A stretch of DNA of 64,000 nucleotides, from positions 62,001 through 126,000 of the forward strand of contig NZ_KB911460.1 in assembly GCF_000383475.1 (NCBI RefSeq). The letters run 5' to 3'. Position 1 is the stretch's first letter. Each line of letters opens with the position of its first letter. Below the pieces are notes generated by a model that ran no database searches, was not told the origin of the DNA, and was given only the letters and a program-made list of their open reading frames with translations. Below are positions 1-8,244 of the stretch, one piece after another. The stretch is from Microbacterium sp. 11MF (GTDB lineage: Bacteria > Actinomycetota > Actinomycetes > Actinomycetales > Microbacteriaceae). Position numbers and translations under genes: made by a program.

Positions 1-1113
1 CGCCATCTGCTCCGCGCCGGGGTAGTAGGTCGCGTGAGAGAAGGGATGCGTGTGAACGACCCGATGCGGCCGGCCTGCCGCGACGAGTCGGCGTTCGCTC
101 CAGCCGACGAGCCCGACGGTGAGACCGAGCACCCCGACGATGGTCGTGCCGAGGGCGGGAGTCACGGCCGGGGTGGGTGCGCCGGCGATGTCGTCGGCTG
201 CGGCGCGCCCGTGGCGGTTCGCGAGACCCGCCATCGTGACGAGGGTCGCCTGCCCGTCGAGGTGATCGGTCTTCTCGACCGCGTCGCCGACGGCCCACAC
301 CCCGGGGACGCTCGTGCGATGTCGGTCGTCGACGGCGATGCCGCCCGTCGCCCCGAGCGCGATTCCGGCGGCCTCGGCGATTCGCACGTCGGGACGGACG
401 CCGCGAGCGTCGACGACCAGATCGGCGGGCACCCGGGTGCCGTCGGAGAGCGTGACGGCCTCCGTGTCGACGCTCGATACCGTGACACCGGTGCGGAGGT
501 CGACGCCGGCGTCGGCGAGTGCGCGATGGACGGGCGACACCATCTCGGGGTCGAGAGGGCTGAGCACCTGCCGTCCTCGCTGGACGAGCGTCACGTGCGC
601 GCCGCGGGCGACGAGGTTCTCGACCGCCTCGATGCCGATGAACCCGGCCCCCGCGACGACCGCTCGAGGCGACGCGACATCGGCGAGGGCGTCGGTGATC
701 GCGTCGACGTCTTCGACGCTGCGCAGGGTGACCACCGGCATCCCGTCACCGGGAAGGCGATCGACTGCCGTCGCACCCATCGCGAGGACGAGGTCGTCGA
801 ACGGTTCGATCCGCTCGTCGCCGGCGTCGAGGTCGCGAACGGTGACGGTCCGCGCGGCCACATCGATCGCGACGACCTCGTGGCGGACGTGGACCTGCAG
901 CGCGGAGCGCGCGGCGAGGGATGCCGGTGTCTGCAGCAGCAGCGAGGAGCGATCCTCGATCACTCCGCCCACGTAATAGGGGAGTCCGCAGTTCGCGAAA
1001 GAGACGTAGGAGCCGCGCTCGAATACCACGATCTCGCGGTGTTCGTCGAGCCGGCGGAGTCGGGTCGCCGCGGACATGCCGGCGGCGACGCCACCGATGA
1101 TGATGGTGCGCAT
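1..1113 (-). CDS. CoA-disulfide reductase-like FAD/NAD(P)H oxidoreductase (partial, C-terminus off window)
   Basis: Pyridine nucleotide-disulfide oxidoreductase of the CoA-disulfide reductase/NADH oxidase group, which uses one redox Cys and NAD(P)H to reduce CoA disulfides or per/polysulfides in the cytosol. Seen: N-terminal FAD dinucleotide fold IIIGGVAAG (residues 4-12), the hallmark active-site segment SFANCGLPYY with Cys42, a second Rossmann GAGFIGIE segment for NAD(P)H near residue 155, and a flavin-binding VWAVGDA motif. 371 codons are present. The dimerisation domain and any fused rhodanese domain lie beyond base 1. The ATG at 1113 is 7 nt after a TATAGT box, so the mRNA is probably leaderless. 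A CsoR/CstR-type operator covers that box, which suggests control by reactive sulfur species. Exact substrate is inferred. Confidence 0.85.
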   Translation of the reverse strand, partial: MRTIIIGGVAAGMSAATRLRRLDEHREIVVFERGSYVSFANCGLPYYVGGVIEDRSSLLLQTPASLAARSALQVHVRHEVVAIDVAARTVTVRDLDAGDERIEPFDDLVLAMGATAVDRLPGDGMPVVTLRSVEDVDAITDALADVASPRAVVAGAGFIGIEAVENLVARGAHVTLVQRGRQVLSPLDPEMVSPVHRALADAGVDLRTGVTVSSVDTEAVTLSDGTRVPADLVVDARGVRPDVRIAEAAGIALGATGGIAVDDRHRTSVPGVWAVGDAVEKTDHLDGQATLVTMAGLANRHGRAAADDIAGAPTPAVTPALGTTIVGVLGLTVGLVGWSERRLVAAGRPHRVVHTHPFSHATYYPGAEQMA

Positions 1114-1120
1114 ACCTCTG

Positions 1121-1139
1121 ACTATACCCCGGGGGGTAT
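1121..1139 (-). promoter_or_regulatory. CsoR/CstR-type operator over the -10 box of the flavoprotein gene
   Basis: The 16-bp element ATACCCCGGGGGGTAT (1124-1139) is the G-tract palindrome typical of CsoR/CstR family operators. On the minus strand it runs straight into a TATAGT -10 box (1126-1121), with the ATG at 1113 seven nt further on. The same arrangement is found in front of the CstR-like gene at 53797-53815 in this window. Binding itself is inferred. Confidence 0.75.
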
Positions 1140-1298
1140 TACGACATGTCGCGGGCTTGTCATATTGGTCACCGATCGGTGTCCGGCGGGCAACGTTTGT
1201 GTCACCTTCCTACGGAGGGGGTGACTGTACAGGTTGCGGGGGCTAGGTTGGGGAAGGACCGGCGGACGTGTCGCCGGCAACAATCAGTAAGGCAGTTC

Positions 1299-1505
1299 AT
1301 GAGCGTCAGCGGTACCGTCAAGTGGTTCAACTCGGAAAAGGGCTTCGGGTTCATCGCCCCCGATGAAGGCGGCGCCGACGTCTTCGCCCACTACTCAGCC
1401 ATCGAATCTTCGGGCTACCGCTCGCTGGAAGAGAACCAGCGAGTCGAGTTCGACATCGCCCAGGGCCCCAAGGGCCTGCAGGCGGAGAACATTCGCCCCG
1501 TCTGA
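1299..1505 (+). CDS. Cold shock protein (CspA family)
   Basis: 68-residue single cold-shock domain, an OB-fold RNA chaperone that binds single-stranded nucleic acid. Seen: [15 protein letters not shown] at residues 5-19 (RNP1 is KGFGFI), RNP2-like DVFAHYSAI near residue 28, and the typical C-terminal GLQAENI. The RNP2 position that is usually Val or Ile is Ala, a mild variation. The ATG at 1299 gives the normal family length. About 185 bp separate it from the divergent flavoprotein gene, leaving room for a 5' untranslated region as in other csp genes. It converges with the HAD phosphatase gene across a short palindrome. Confidence 0.95.
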   Translation: MSVSGTVKWFNSEKGFGFIAPDEGGADVFAHYSAIESSGYRSLEENQRVEFDIAQGPKGLQAENIRPV

Positions 1506-1520
1506 GGTTTTACACCTCAG
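1502..1520. terminator. Short bidirectional hairpin between csp and HAD gene
   Basis: Perfect 7-bp arms CTGAGGT / ACCTCAG around a TTTAC loop. The palindrome contains the csp stop codon (1503-1505) and abuts or includes the stop of the convergent HAD gene (1510-1512). There is no U tract. Function as a two-way terminator is inferred. Confidence 0.5.
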
Positions 1521-2187
1521 CAGTGAGGAGCAGGCGGCGGAGTTCGGCCATCGTGTCGACCGCCGCCTGCGCCCCTTCACTCTCGTGGGGCCAACTAAAG
1601 CCCCACCGTACGAAAATGACGGGGACGCCGTTCGCGGCGGCCCCGTCGACGTCGTGATGGCGGTCTCCGATGAGGACCGGGCGGCTCGTGTCCGCCCCCG
1701 CCGCCTTCAGGCGGCGCAGTGCCTCGGCGACGATGTCCGCCTTCGTGGCGAGTGTCATCTCGTCCGGAGTCGCACCGGCCATGGCCTGCATGTGCTCTGA
1801 CAGACCGAAGTGCTCCATGAGCGCGACTACCTGCACCTCGGGCTTCGAGCTCGCGGTCGCCTGCGCGATGCCGGCTGCCGCGACATCCGCGATCAGCTCC
1901 CCGACTCCCGGGTAGAGCTCCACGTTCGCGGTGTAGCCGTCGGCCTTGCCGAGAGCCCGGTAGTAGGCGACCGCCTCGGTGGCCTGTTCCGGCGTCATCC
2001 CGACGTTCTTCTGGAACGAGTCGTACATCGGCGGACCGATCCAGTGGACCAGTTCCGCGCGCGTCGGCGCCGCGTACCCGAAGTGGGTGAGGCAGCGATC
2101 GAGGCGGCTCAGGATGCCGACGGACGCGTCGACGATCGTGCCGTCCACGTCCCAGAGGATGCAGGACCAGGGGGAGCTCGTCGTCAT
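1510..2187 (-). CDS. HAD-superfamily phosphatase (Gph/PGP-like)
   Basis: Cytosolic phosphoglycolate phosphatase-like hydrolase of 225 aa. Seen: motif I DVDGTIVD (about residues 13-20) with the nucleophile and general acid Asp pair, a helical cap insertion between motifs I and II as in subfamily IA, motif II TASSKP, and motif [16 protein letters not shown] in place of the usual GD(x)3-4D. The small-molecule substrate cannot be told from the sequence. The ATG at 2187 lies 6 nt after a minus-strand TAGGCT box (2199-2194), so the mRNA is probably leaderless. The gene is divergent from nucS. Confidence 0.9.
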   Translation of the reverse strand: MTTSSPWSCILWDVDGTIVDASVGILSRLDRCLTHFGYAAPTRAELVHWIGPPMYDSFQKNVGMTPEQATEAVAYYRALGKADGYTANVELYPGVGELIADVAAAGIAQATASSKPEVQVVALMEHFGLSEHMQAMAGATPDEMTLATKADIVAEALRRLKAAGADTSRPVLIGDRHHDVDGAAANGVPVIFVRWGFSWPHESEGAQAAVDTMAELRRLLLTAEV

Positions 2188-2193
2188 GCGTCC

Positions 2194-2224
2194 AGCCTAC
2201 GGGGACGGATGCCGCGGGTAGGCT
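2194..2224. promoter_or_regulatory. Divergent -10 boxes for nucS and the HAD gene, both leaderless
   Basis: Two TAGGCT boxes face away from each other: minus strand 2199-2194 (HAD ATG follows after 6 nt) and plus strand 2219-2224 (nucS GTG follows after 7 nt). At these spacings transcription would start at or next to the start codon. No clear -35 is visible for either. Confidence 0.5.
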
Positions 2225-2231
2225 CGTCGCC

Positions 2232-2918
2232 GTGCGTCTCGTCATCGCCCGCTGCTCCGTCGACTACACCGGTCGCCTGAACACGCATCTGCCCCCCGCC
2301 ACCCGTCTCATCATGGTGAAGGCGGACGGTACGGTCGCGTTCCACCGCGACATCCAGCACCAACCGCTGAACTGGATGAGCCCGCCGTGCACCCTGACGG
2401 TGATCGAGCCCGGCGAGGACGACGTCGACGTCGTCGAGAAGTGGCGCGTCACCCACGCCAAGACCGGCGACGAGCTCACCATCCGCATCTACGAGGTGCT
2501 CCACGACTCGTCGCACGAACTCGGCGTCGATCCCGGTCTCGTGAAGGACGGGGTCGAGGCCGATCTGCAGCGGCTGCTCGCCGAGCAGGTCGGCGTGATC
2601 GGCGAGAACCTGACGCTCGTGCGACGCGAGTTCCCCACGGCGATCGGTCCGGTCGACCTCCTGCTGCGCAACCCCGAAGGCGGCACGATCGCGGTCGAGG
2701 TCAAGCGCCGCGGCGACATCGACGGTGTCGAGCAGCTGACGCGCTACCTCGAACTTCTCGGGCGCGACCCGCACCTCGCCCCTGTCACAGGGGTGTTCGC
2801 TGCGCAGGAGATCAAGCCGCAGGCGAAGGTCCTGGCGACCGATCGCGGCATCCGCTGCGTCACCCTGGACTACGACGAGATGAAGGGCATCGAGTCAGGC
2901 GCGCCCCGCCTCTTCTGA
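2232..2918 (+). CDS. nucS: Mismatch-specific endonuclease NucS
   Basis: NucS/EndoMS, the nuclease of the non-canonical mismatch repair pathway that replaces MutS/MutL in most actinobacteria. It cuts both strands at mismatches and works with the beta clamp. Seen: N-terminal [16 protein letters not shown], then a C-terminal RecB-like nuclease core with GPVDLLLRN and AVEVKRRG, carrying the D...ExK catalytic set (about residues 138-155). Length 228 aa is normal for the family, and the protein ends in PRLF, where a clamp-binding tail is expected. Start is GTG at 2232, seven nt after a TAGGCT box, so apparently leaderless. Confidence 0.95.
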   Translation: MRLVIARCSVDYTGRLNTHLPPATRLIMVKADGTVAFHRDIQHQPLNWMSPPCTLTVIEPGEDDVDVVEKWRVTHAKTGDELTIRIYEVLHDSSHELGVDPGLVKDGVEADLQRLLAEQVGVIGENLTLVRREFPTAIGPVDLLLRNPEGGTIAVEVKRRGDIDGVEQLTRYLELLGRDPHLAPVTGVFAAQEIKPQAKVLATDRGIRCVTLDYDEMKGIESGAPRLF

Positions 2919-2924
2919 TCCCCG

Positions 2925-4139
2925 TCAGTGGCTGGTGCCGCGCGTGCCCGGCAGCGGCTTCGCCGCACCGGAGGCGAACCCTGACGCGGCCACCAGCGCC
3001 GCAATGATGAACAGCGTGTTCAGCAGACCGATGTGCGTGCTGATCAGGCCGAGGACCGGCGGCCCGCACAGGAACGCGACGTAGCCGATCGTCGCCGCCG
3101 CGCTCACTCGTGCCGCCGCGCGGGCCGGATCGTCGGCCGCCGCCGACATCCCGAGCGGGAAGCCGAGCGAGGCGCCGATGCCCCACAGGGCCGCGCCGAC
3201 GAAGACGAGCGGCAGGTTCGGCGCCAGGATGAACAGCAGGATGCCGGCCACCGCCGTCACGGCGAGGACGCGAAGCGTCGCGACCCGGCCGAAGCGGTCG
3301 ACGAGCGGGCCGCCGAAGACGCGCACGACCGTCATGGCGATCGAGAACACGGTCAGGGCTGCCGCGCCGAGCGCGAAACCGCCCTCGTGATCCTCGCTCA
3401 CACCGAGGGCCAGCCAGTCGTTCGCGCCGCCTTCGGCGAACGCCATGCCGAGCATGACGACACCGAGGACGTAGGTGCGCGGCTCGCGCCACGCCGACAG
3501 TGCGGTCGCGAGTCGGTTGCGCCACCCCGTGGGTGCGTCCTCAGGCGAACCGAACTCCCGGTGCGGCACGTAGCGGAAGGCGACGAATGCGAGGACCACG
3601 ATCGAGATCGCGATCACGGCGGTGTGGGGGAACACCGCGAGCCGCGCACTCGCGGCCAAGGCGCCGATGCCGGCACCGATCACGGTGCCGAGGCTGAAGA
3701 ACGCATGGAACAGCGGCAGGATCGTCTTCTTCACCTCGACCTCGATCGCGGCACCGTCGACGTTCATGAGGACGTCGAGGGTGCCGTTGCCGAAACCGAA
3801 CAGGGCGAGCCCGATGAGGACGAGGGGGAGCGACGGGATGACGTCGGTGCCGACGCCGATGAGGAAGAGCCCTACCGACAGGACGAGCATGACCGCGAGC
3901 ATGCCGCGTCGGGTACCGATGCGTGCCGCGATCATCGAGGAGACCGAGAGGCCGATGATCGAGGCCGCTCCCATGCCGAGCAGCAGGAGCCCGATCGTGG
4001 CGTTGTCGATGTCGAGCGCCGCCTTGATGGACGGAACCCGTGACGCCCACGTGGCGATGCTCAGACCGCTCGCGGTGAAGATCGCGAACACGGCGAGACG
4101 CCAGGTCCACAGGCGTGCAGAGGTGAGCTCGAGGGTCAT
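2925..4139 (-). CDS. MFS transporter
   Basis: Twelve-helix major facilitator superfamily protein of 404 aa, probably a proton-driven exporter or sugar-type permease in the cytoplasmic membrane. Seen: hydrophobic segments along the whole length, ASRVPSIKAALDI in the first loop (as in the YbjJ-like branch), and a loop-2 motif GTRRGMLA. The ATG at 4139 is chosen because a minus-strand TAGAGT box (4152-4147) sits 7 nt upstream, giving a leaderless start, and because the first helix begins shortly after. It is divergent from a LacI-family gene, with a 12-bp palindrome between them. Substrate unknown. Confidence 0.85.
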   Translation of the reverse strand: MTLELTSARLWTWRLAVFAIFTASGLSIATWASRVPSIKAALDIDNATIGLLLLGMGAASIIGLSVSSMIAARIGTRRGMLAVMLVLSVGLFLIGVGTDVIPSLPLVLIGLALFGFGNGTLDVLMNVDGAAIEVEVKKTILPLFHAFFSLGTVIGAGIGALAASARLAVFPHTAVIAISIVVLAFVAFRYVPHREFGSPEDAPTGWRNRLATALSAWREPRTYVLGVVMLGMAFAEGGANDWLALGVSEDHEGGFALGAAALTVFSIAMTVVRVFGGPLVDRFGRVATLRVLAVTAVAGILLFILAPNLPLVFVGAALWGIGASLGFPLGMSAAADDPARAAARVSAAATIGYVAFLCGPPVLGLISTHIGLLNTLFIIAALVAASGFASGAAKPLPGTRGTSH

Positions 4140-4162
4140 GACGGTCACTCTAGCGGGATCTC

Positions 4163-4174
4163 CGAATCGATTCG
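4163..4174. promoter_or_regulatory. Palindromic LacI-type operator between MFS and lacI-family genes
   Basis: Perfect 12-bp palindrome CGAATCGATTCG in the 67-bp divergent intergenic region. It has the central CG and half-site length typical of LacI-family operators. Its position, just upstream of the MFS -10 box and 20 bp before the lacI -10 box (TACGAT, 4194-4199), suggests that the adjacent regulator controls both genes. Confidence 0.6.
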
Positions 4175-4206
4175 ACAAACGGATTCCGGCGGCTACGATC
4201 GAAAAC

Positions 4207-5247
4207 ATGAGCAGCCGCCGAGCGACGATCTCGGATGTCGCGCGCGAAGCCGGAGTGTCGGCCTCGACGGCATCCGTCGTCTTCAGCGGCAAGGTCGCCG
4301 TCTCGGACACGACCCGCGCGAAGGTGATGCAGGCCGCGGACGCGCTCGGTTACACGGGCCCCGATCCTCGCGCCGCCTCCCTGCGCACCGGCCGGGCCGG
4401 CGTCGTCGCGGTGCTGTTCCGCGAACGTCTCGGCGTCGCGTTCCGCGACCCCGTGACGACCGCCATGATGGACGGCCTCACCGACGCGCTCGGTCCGATC
4501 GGCGCCGGCATCCTGCTCCTCACCGACGAGGGGCCCGCCGAGTCCGGCCCTACGCTCACGACCGCCCCGCTCGACGCGGCGATCCTGCTCGGCTGCAACG
4601 AGATCCTGCAGTCCTCGGTCGACGTGCTCCGTCGCCGGGGCATCCCGGTCGTCGTGATCGAGGGGGATGCCGGATCCGACGTCCCCCGCGTCCTACTCGA
4701 CAACGTGGACGCGCAGCGCGCCGCGGCCGAGCACGTGCGCTCCTTGGGCCACGACGACGTCGCGCTCGTGACGCTGTCCACCGACGCCGCGCGGGCTCGT
4801 GGCTTCATCGACGATTCCGCCCCGATCACCGTCGAGGTCACCCGCGACCGCCTGCGCGGCGCGCGAGAGGTCTTTCCCGACGCGCCGGCGTACGCGGTCA
4901 GTGAGAGCTCGATCGACGAGGGCCTCGCCGCGGGCCGGGTCCTGCTCGCCGGTGATCGACCGACCGCCATCATGGCGCAGAGCGACCTGCTCGCAGCCGG
5001 AGTCATCCGCGCAGCCGAAGAGGCCGGCCTGCGTGTGCCCGAGGACCTCAGCGTGACCGGTTTCGACGGCATCACGGTCGACGGTCTCGCGCCGTACGCC
5101 CTCACGACCCTCGAGCAGGATTCCCTCGCGAAGGGTCGCGCTGCGGGCGAGGCGGTTGTGGCGATGCTCGACGGGCGGGATCCGGCATCCGTCACCCTGA
5201 CGTGCACATTCCGCCGGGGGAACACAACCGGTCCGTTAACGGTCTGA
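4207..5247 (+). CDS. LacI-family transcriptional regulator
   Basis: 346-aa repressor. Seen: N-terminal helix-turn-helix TISDVAREAGVSASTASVVFSG (residues 7-28), hinge helix ending GYTGPDPRAASLRTGR, and a periplasmic-binding-protein-like effector domain ending in the usual DLSVTGFDG...TTLEQD segment. The ATG at 4207 is 7 nt after TACGAT (4194-4199), so leaderless. It most likely regulates itself and the divergent MFS gene through the palindrome at 4163-4174. The effector sugar is not evident. It ends 81 bp before the Mrp operon and is probably not part of it. Confidence 0.92.
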   Translation: MSSRRATISDVAREAGVSASTASVVFSGKVAVSDTTRAKVMQAADALGYTGPDPRAASLRTGRAGVVAVLFRERLGVAFRDPVTTAMMDGLTDALGPIGAGILLLTDEGPAESGPTLTTAPLDAAILLGCNEILQSSVDVLRRRGIPVVVIEGDAGSDVPRVLLDNVDAQRAAAEHVRSLGHDDVALVTLSTDAARARGFIDDSAPITVEVTRDRLRGAREVFPDAPAYAVSESSIDEGLAAGRVLLAGDRPTAIMAQSDLLAAGVIRAAEEAGLRVPEDLSVTGFDGITVDGLAPYALTTLEQDSLAKGRAAGEAVVAMLDGRDPASVTLTCTFRRGNTTGPLTV

Positions 5248-5328
5248 CCTGAGAGGCAACCGGGCGCCGCCTTTGCCTCAGCCGGTAGACTGAAATCCTC
5301 GACCCCCGATTGCGCAGAGGAGGCCAGG

Positions 5329-8244
5329 TTGCTGATCCTCCTCGCGGCGTTCGCGCTCGTCCCCCTGGTTCTGCCGACGCTCGTCGCCCGGTTGGGATCG
5401 CGCACCTTCCTCGTCGCCGCTCTCGTGCCGATCGCGGCGTTCCTCCACACGGCGATGCAGGCGCCGCAGGTCCTCTCGGGTGATATCCCGTTCGAGACAT
5501 ACGTCTGGATCCCCGATCTCGACGTCCAGCTCTCGATGCGGATGGACGTTCTCTCGTGGGTCATGGCGCTCATCGTCACCGGCGTCGGTGCGCTCGTGAT
5601 GATCTACTGCCGCTGGTACTTCGCCGGCAAGCGCGAGGGCCTCGCGACGTTCTCCGCGGTCCTCCTGGCCTTCGCCGGCGCGATGTACGGACTCGTGCTC
5701 ACCGACGACATCGTCGTGCTCATCATGCTGTGGGAGGTCACGAGCGTCCTCTCGTACCTGCTCATCGGCTTCTATCACCGCCGCGGCGCGAGCCGGCGCG
5801 CCGCCCTGCAAGCGCTGCTCGTGACGACCCTCGGCGGACTCGTCATGCTGATCGGCGTCGTCATGCTCGTCGTCCTCTACGGCACGACCAGCATCACCAC
5901 GATGATCGAGACCGGACCCGTCTTCCAGGGCGGCGAAGCGGTCGCGCTGGATGCAGCGATCGTCATGCTCCTGGTGGGCGCCCTCAGCAAATCGGCCATC
6001 TTCCCGTTCCACTTCTGGCTGCCCGGCGCCATGGCCGCGCCGACACCGGTCAGCGCCTACCTGCACGCGGCGGCCATGGTGAAGGCCGGCATCTATCTCA
6101 TCGCCCGGTTCGCGCCCGCGTTCGCCGACACCGACCCCTGGCGCCCGATCGTCATCGGCCTCGGGGTCTTCACGATGGTGCTCGGTGGCTTCCAGGCTCT
6201 CCGCGAATCCGACCTCAAGCGCATCCTCGCCTTCGGCACCGTCAGCCAGCTCGGCATGCTGACGGTCGTCCTCGGCTACGGCGAACGCAACAGCGCGCTC
6301 GCCGGCCTCGCTCTGCTCGTGGGCCACGCCCTCTTCAAGTCCGCGCTGTTCCTCATCGTCGGCGTGATCGACCGGCAGCTCAGCACCCGAGACATCACGG
6401 AGTTGTCGGGGGTGGGGCGGCAGGCCCCGACCCTCGCCACGTTCTCGATCATCGCGATCGCGTCGATGGCCGGCGTCGCCCCGACGGTCGGCTTCGTCGC
6501 GAAGGAGGCGGCTCTCACGTCCTTCCTCGAGGGTGGCGCGTCTCCCGCGGCCCTCATCCCGCTGATCGGCATCCTCGGCGGGTCGGCGCTCACGGCGGCG
6601 TACGGCATCCGTTTCGTATGGGGCGCCTTCTGGACGAAGAAGGATGCCTCGGGCTCGCCGCGCGAGCGCACCGAGTGGCCCGACCCGCCCATCGGCTTCC
6701 TCGTGGCCCCGGTCGTCCTCAGCGGTCTGACGATGGTCGCCGGCCTTGCGGCGCCCGTGCTCGATTCGGCCCTCGCCGGTTATGCCGACGGCATCCCGCT
6801 CGACGACGCCGGCACGGCATACCACCTCGCCCTCTGGCATGGGTGGGAACCGGCGCTCTTCCTGTCGCTGGGGTCGATCGCGCTGGGTGCAGTCTTCTTC
6901 TGGGCGACGCAGCGGCGTCCGCTCTCGGCGCGCATGCTGCCGTTCACCGCGAACGACATCTACAACCTGGCGCTGCGCGGTATCGCGAAGCTCTCGGTCT
7001 GGACGACGTCGCTGACCCAGCGCGGATCGCTGCCCTTCTACGTCGGCACGATCTTCGTCGTCTTCATCGCTGCCGAGGCCACCGCGCTGGCGGCGACGAC
7101 CGAATGGCGCATCGCGGTCGACGCCTGGCAGAGCCCGGCGCAGCTGCTCGCCGCTCCCGTCATGATCCTGGCGGGCATCGTGGCGATCCGGGCGCGCAAG
7201 CGGTACACGGGCGTGGTGCTCGTCTCGGTGACCGGTCTCGGCATGGTGCTGCTGTTCGCGACGAGCGGCGCACCGGACCTCGCGCTCACGCAGATCCTCG
7301 TCGAGACGGTGACGCTCATCGCGTTCGCGCTCGTCCTCCGCCGCATCCCGGCTCGCCTGGGAGACCACAACGCCTCGGTGCTCCCGGTCGTCCGCGCCGT
7401 CATCGGCATCGGCGTCGGCGTCACGATGGCGGCGGTCGCCCTCATCGCGACGGGAGCACGCGTCGCCGACCCGGTCTCGGGCCCGTTCCCCGACCTCGCC
7501 TACGAGATCGGGCACGGCAAGAACGTCGTCAACGTGACCCTCGTGGACCTCCGCGGGTGGGACACGATGGGCGAGCTGTCGGTGCTCATCCTCGCGGCGA
7601 CGGGCGTGGCATCCCTCGTGTTCGTCACCAACCGCTCCGACAGCCGGGTCCTGCCGTCGCTCCCGTCGAGCACGGGTCGCAGCCGTCGCCCGCTCGTCGA
7701 GACGGCCGACGGTCCTCGCCCCCGCTCGACCGCACCGGGTTCGACCCGGCAGGCGTGGCTCGTGGGCGGGCTCAAGGTGAAGCCCGAGAATCGGTCGCTG
7801 CTGCTCGAGGTGATCGTCCGCGTCCTCTTCCACTCGATCATCGTCGTGTCGGTCTATCTGCTCTTCGCCGGGCACAACCTGCCCGGCGGAGGATTCGCCG
7901 GCGGTCTGGTCGCCGGTATGGCCCTCGTCATGCGCTACGTCGCGGGAGGGCGGTGGGAGCTGGGTGCGGCCGCGCCGACGGATGCCGGTCGGCTGCTGGG
8001 AGCGGGCATGGTCCTCGCGCTGTCGTGCGCGATCGTGCCGCTCTTCTTCGGCGCCGCACCCCTCACGAGTACGTTCTGGGAGGCGAACATCCCGGTCATC
8101 GGTCACGTCGAGTTCGTCACGTCGACGATCTTCGACGTCGGCGTGTACCTGGTCGTCATCGGTCTCGTGCTCGATGTGCTGCGCTCGCTGGGCGCCGAGG
8201 TCGACCGCCAGACGCAGGCGCAGCGGGATCGGGTGAGCGCATGA
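5329..8244 (+). CDS. mrpA: Mrp Na+/H+ antiporter subunit A (MrpA with MrpB domain)
   Basis: Largest subunit of the multisubunit cation/proton antiporter in the cytoplasmic membrane, related to respiratory complex I subunit NuoL. 971 aa with about 20 membrane segments. Seen: the NuoL-like core with LLVGALSKSAIFPFHFWLPGAMAAPTPVSAYLHAA around residues 216-250, including the conserved Lys and His. After it comes a linker, then a C-terminal MnhB/MrpB-like domain starting near LKVKPENRSLLLEVIVRVLFHS (about residue 812). A separate mrpB is absent, so A and B are fused. TTG start at 5329 is chosen from the AGAGGAGG Shine-Dalgarno at 5316-5323. First gene of a six-gene operon with 4-bp or longer overlaps. 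Confidence 0.95.
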   Translation: MLILLAAFALVPLVLPTLVARLGSRTFLVAALVPIAAFLHTAMQAPQVLSGDIPFETYVWIPDLDVQLSMRMDVLSWVMALIVTGVGALVMIYCRWYFAGKREGLATFSAVLLAFAGAMYGLVLTDDIVVLIMLWEVTSVLSYLLIGFYHRRGASRRAALQALLVTTLGGLVMLIGVVMLVVLYGTTSITTMIETGPVFQGGEAVALDAAIVMLLVGALSKSAIFPFHFWLPGAMAAPTPVSAYLHAAAMVKAGIYLIARFAPAFADTDPWRPIVIGLGVFTMVLGGFQALRESDLKRILAFGTVSQLGMLTVVLGYGERNSALAGLALLVGHALFKSALFLIVGVIDRQLSTRDITELSGVGRQAPTLATFSIIAIASMAGVAPTVGFVAKEAALTSFLEGGASPAALIPLIGILGGSALTAAYGIRFVWGAFWTKKDASGSPRERTEWPDPPIGFLVAPVVLSGLTMVAGLAAPVLDSALAGYADGIPLDDAGTAYHLALWHGWEPALFLSLGSIALGAVFFWATQRRPLSARMLPFTANDIYNLALRGIAKLSVWTTSLTQRGSLPFYVGTIFVVFIAAEATALAATTEWRIAVDAWQSPAQLLAAPVMILAGIVAIRARKRYTGVVLVSVTGLGMVLLFATSGAPDLALTQILVETVTLIAFALVLRRIPARLGDHNASVLPVVRAVIGIGVGVTMAAVALIATGARVADPVSGPFPDLAYEIGHGKNVVNVTLVDLRGWDTMGELSVLILAATGVASLVFVTNRSDSRVLPSLPSSTGRSRRPLVETADGPRPRSTAPGSTRQAWLVGGLKVKPENRSLLLEVIVRVLFHSIIVVSVYLLFAGHNLPGGGFAGGLVAGMALVMRYVAGGRWELGAAAPTDAGRLLGAGMVLALSCAIVPLFFGAAPLTSTFWEANIPVIGHVEFVTSTIFDVGVYLVVIGLVLDVLRSLGAEVDRQTQAQRDRVSA

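Noticed and set aside
34-1224. 396-codon plus-strand frame over the flavoprotein gene
   Set aside because: Antisense shadow. The minus strand encodes clear FAD and NAD(P)H motifs and the SFANCGLPYY active site.
5271-5291. TTTGCC ... TAGACT as the mrp operon promoter
   Set aside because: TAGACT (5286-5291) is a plausible -10, but the TTTGCC is only 8 nt away, so it cannot be its -35. Not listed as a promoter.
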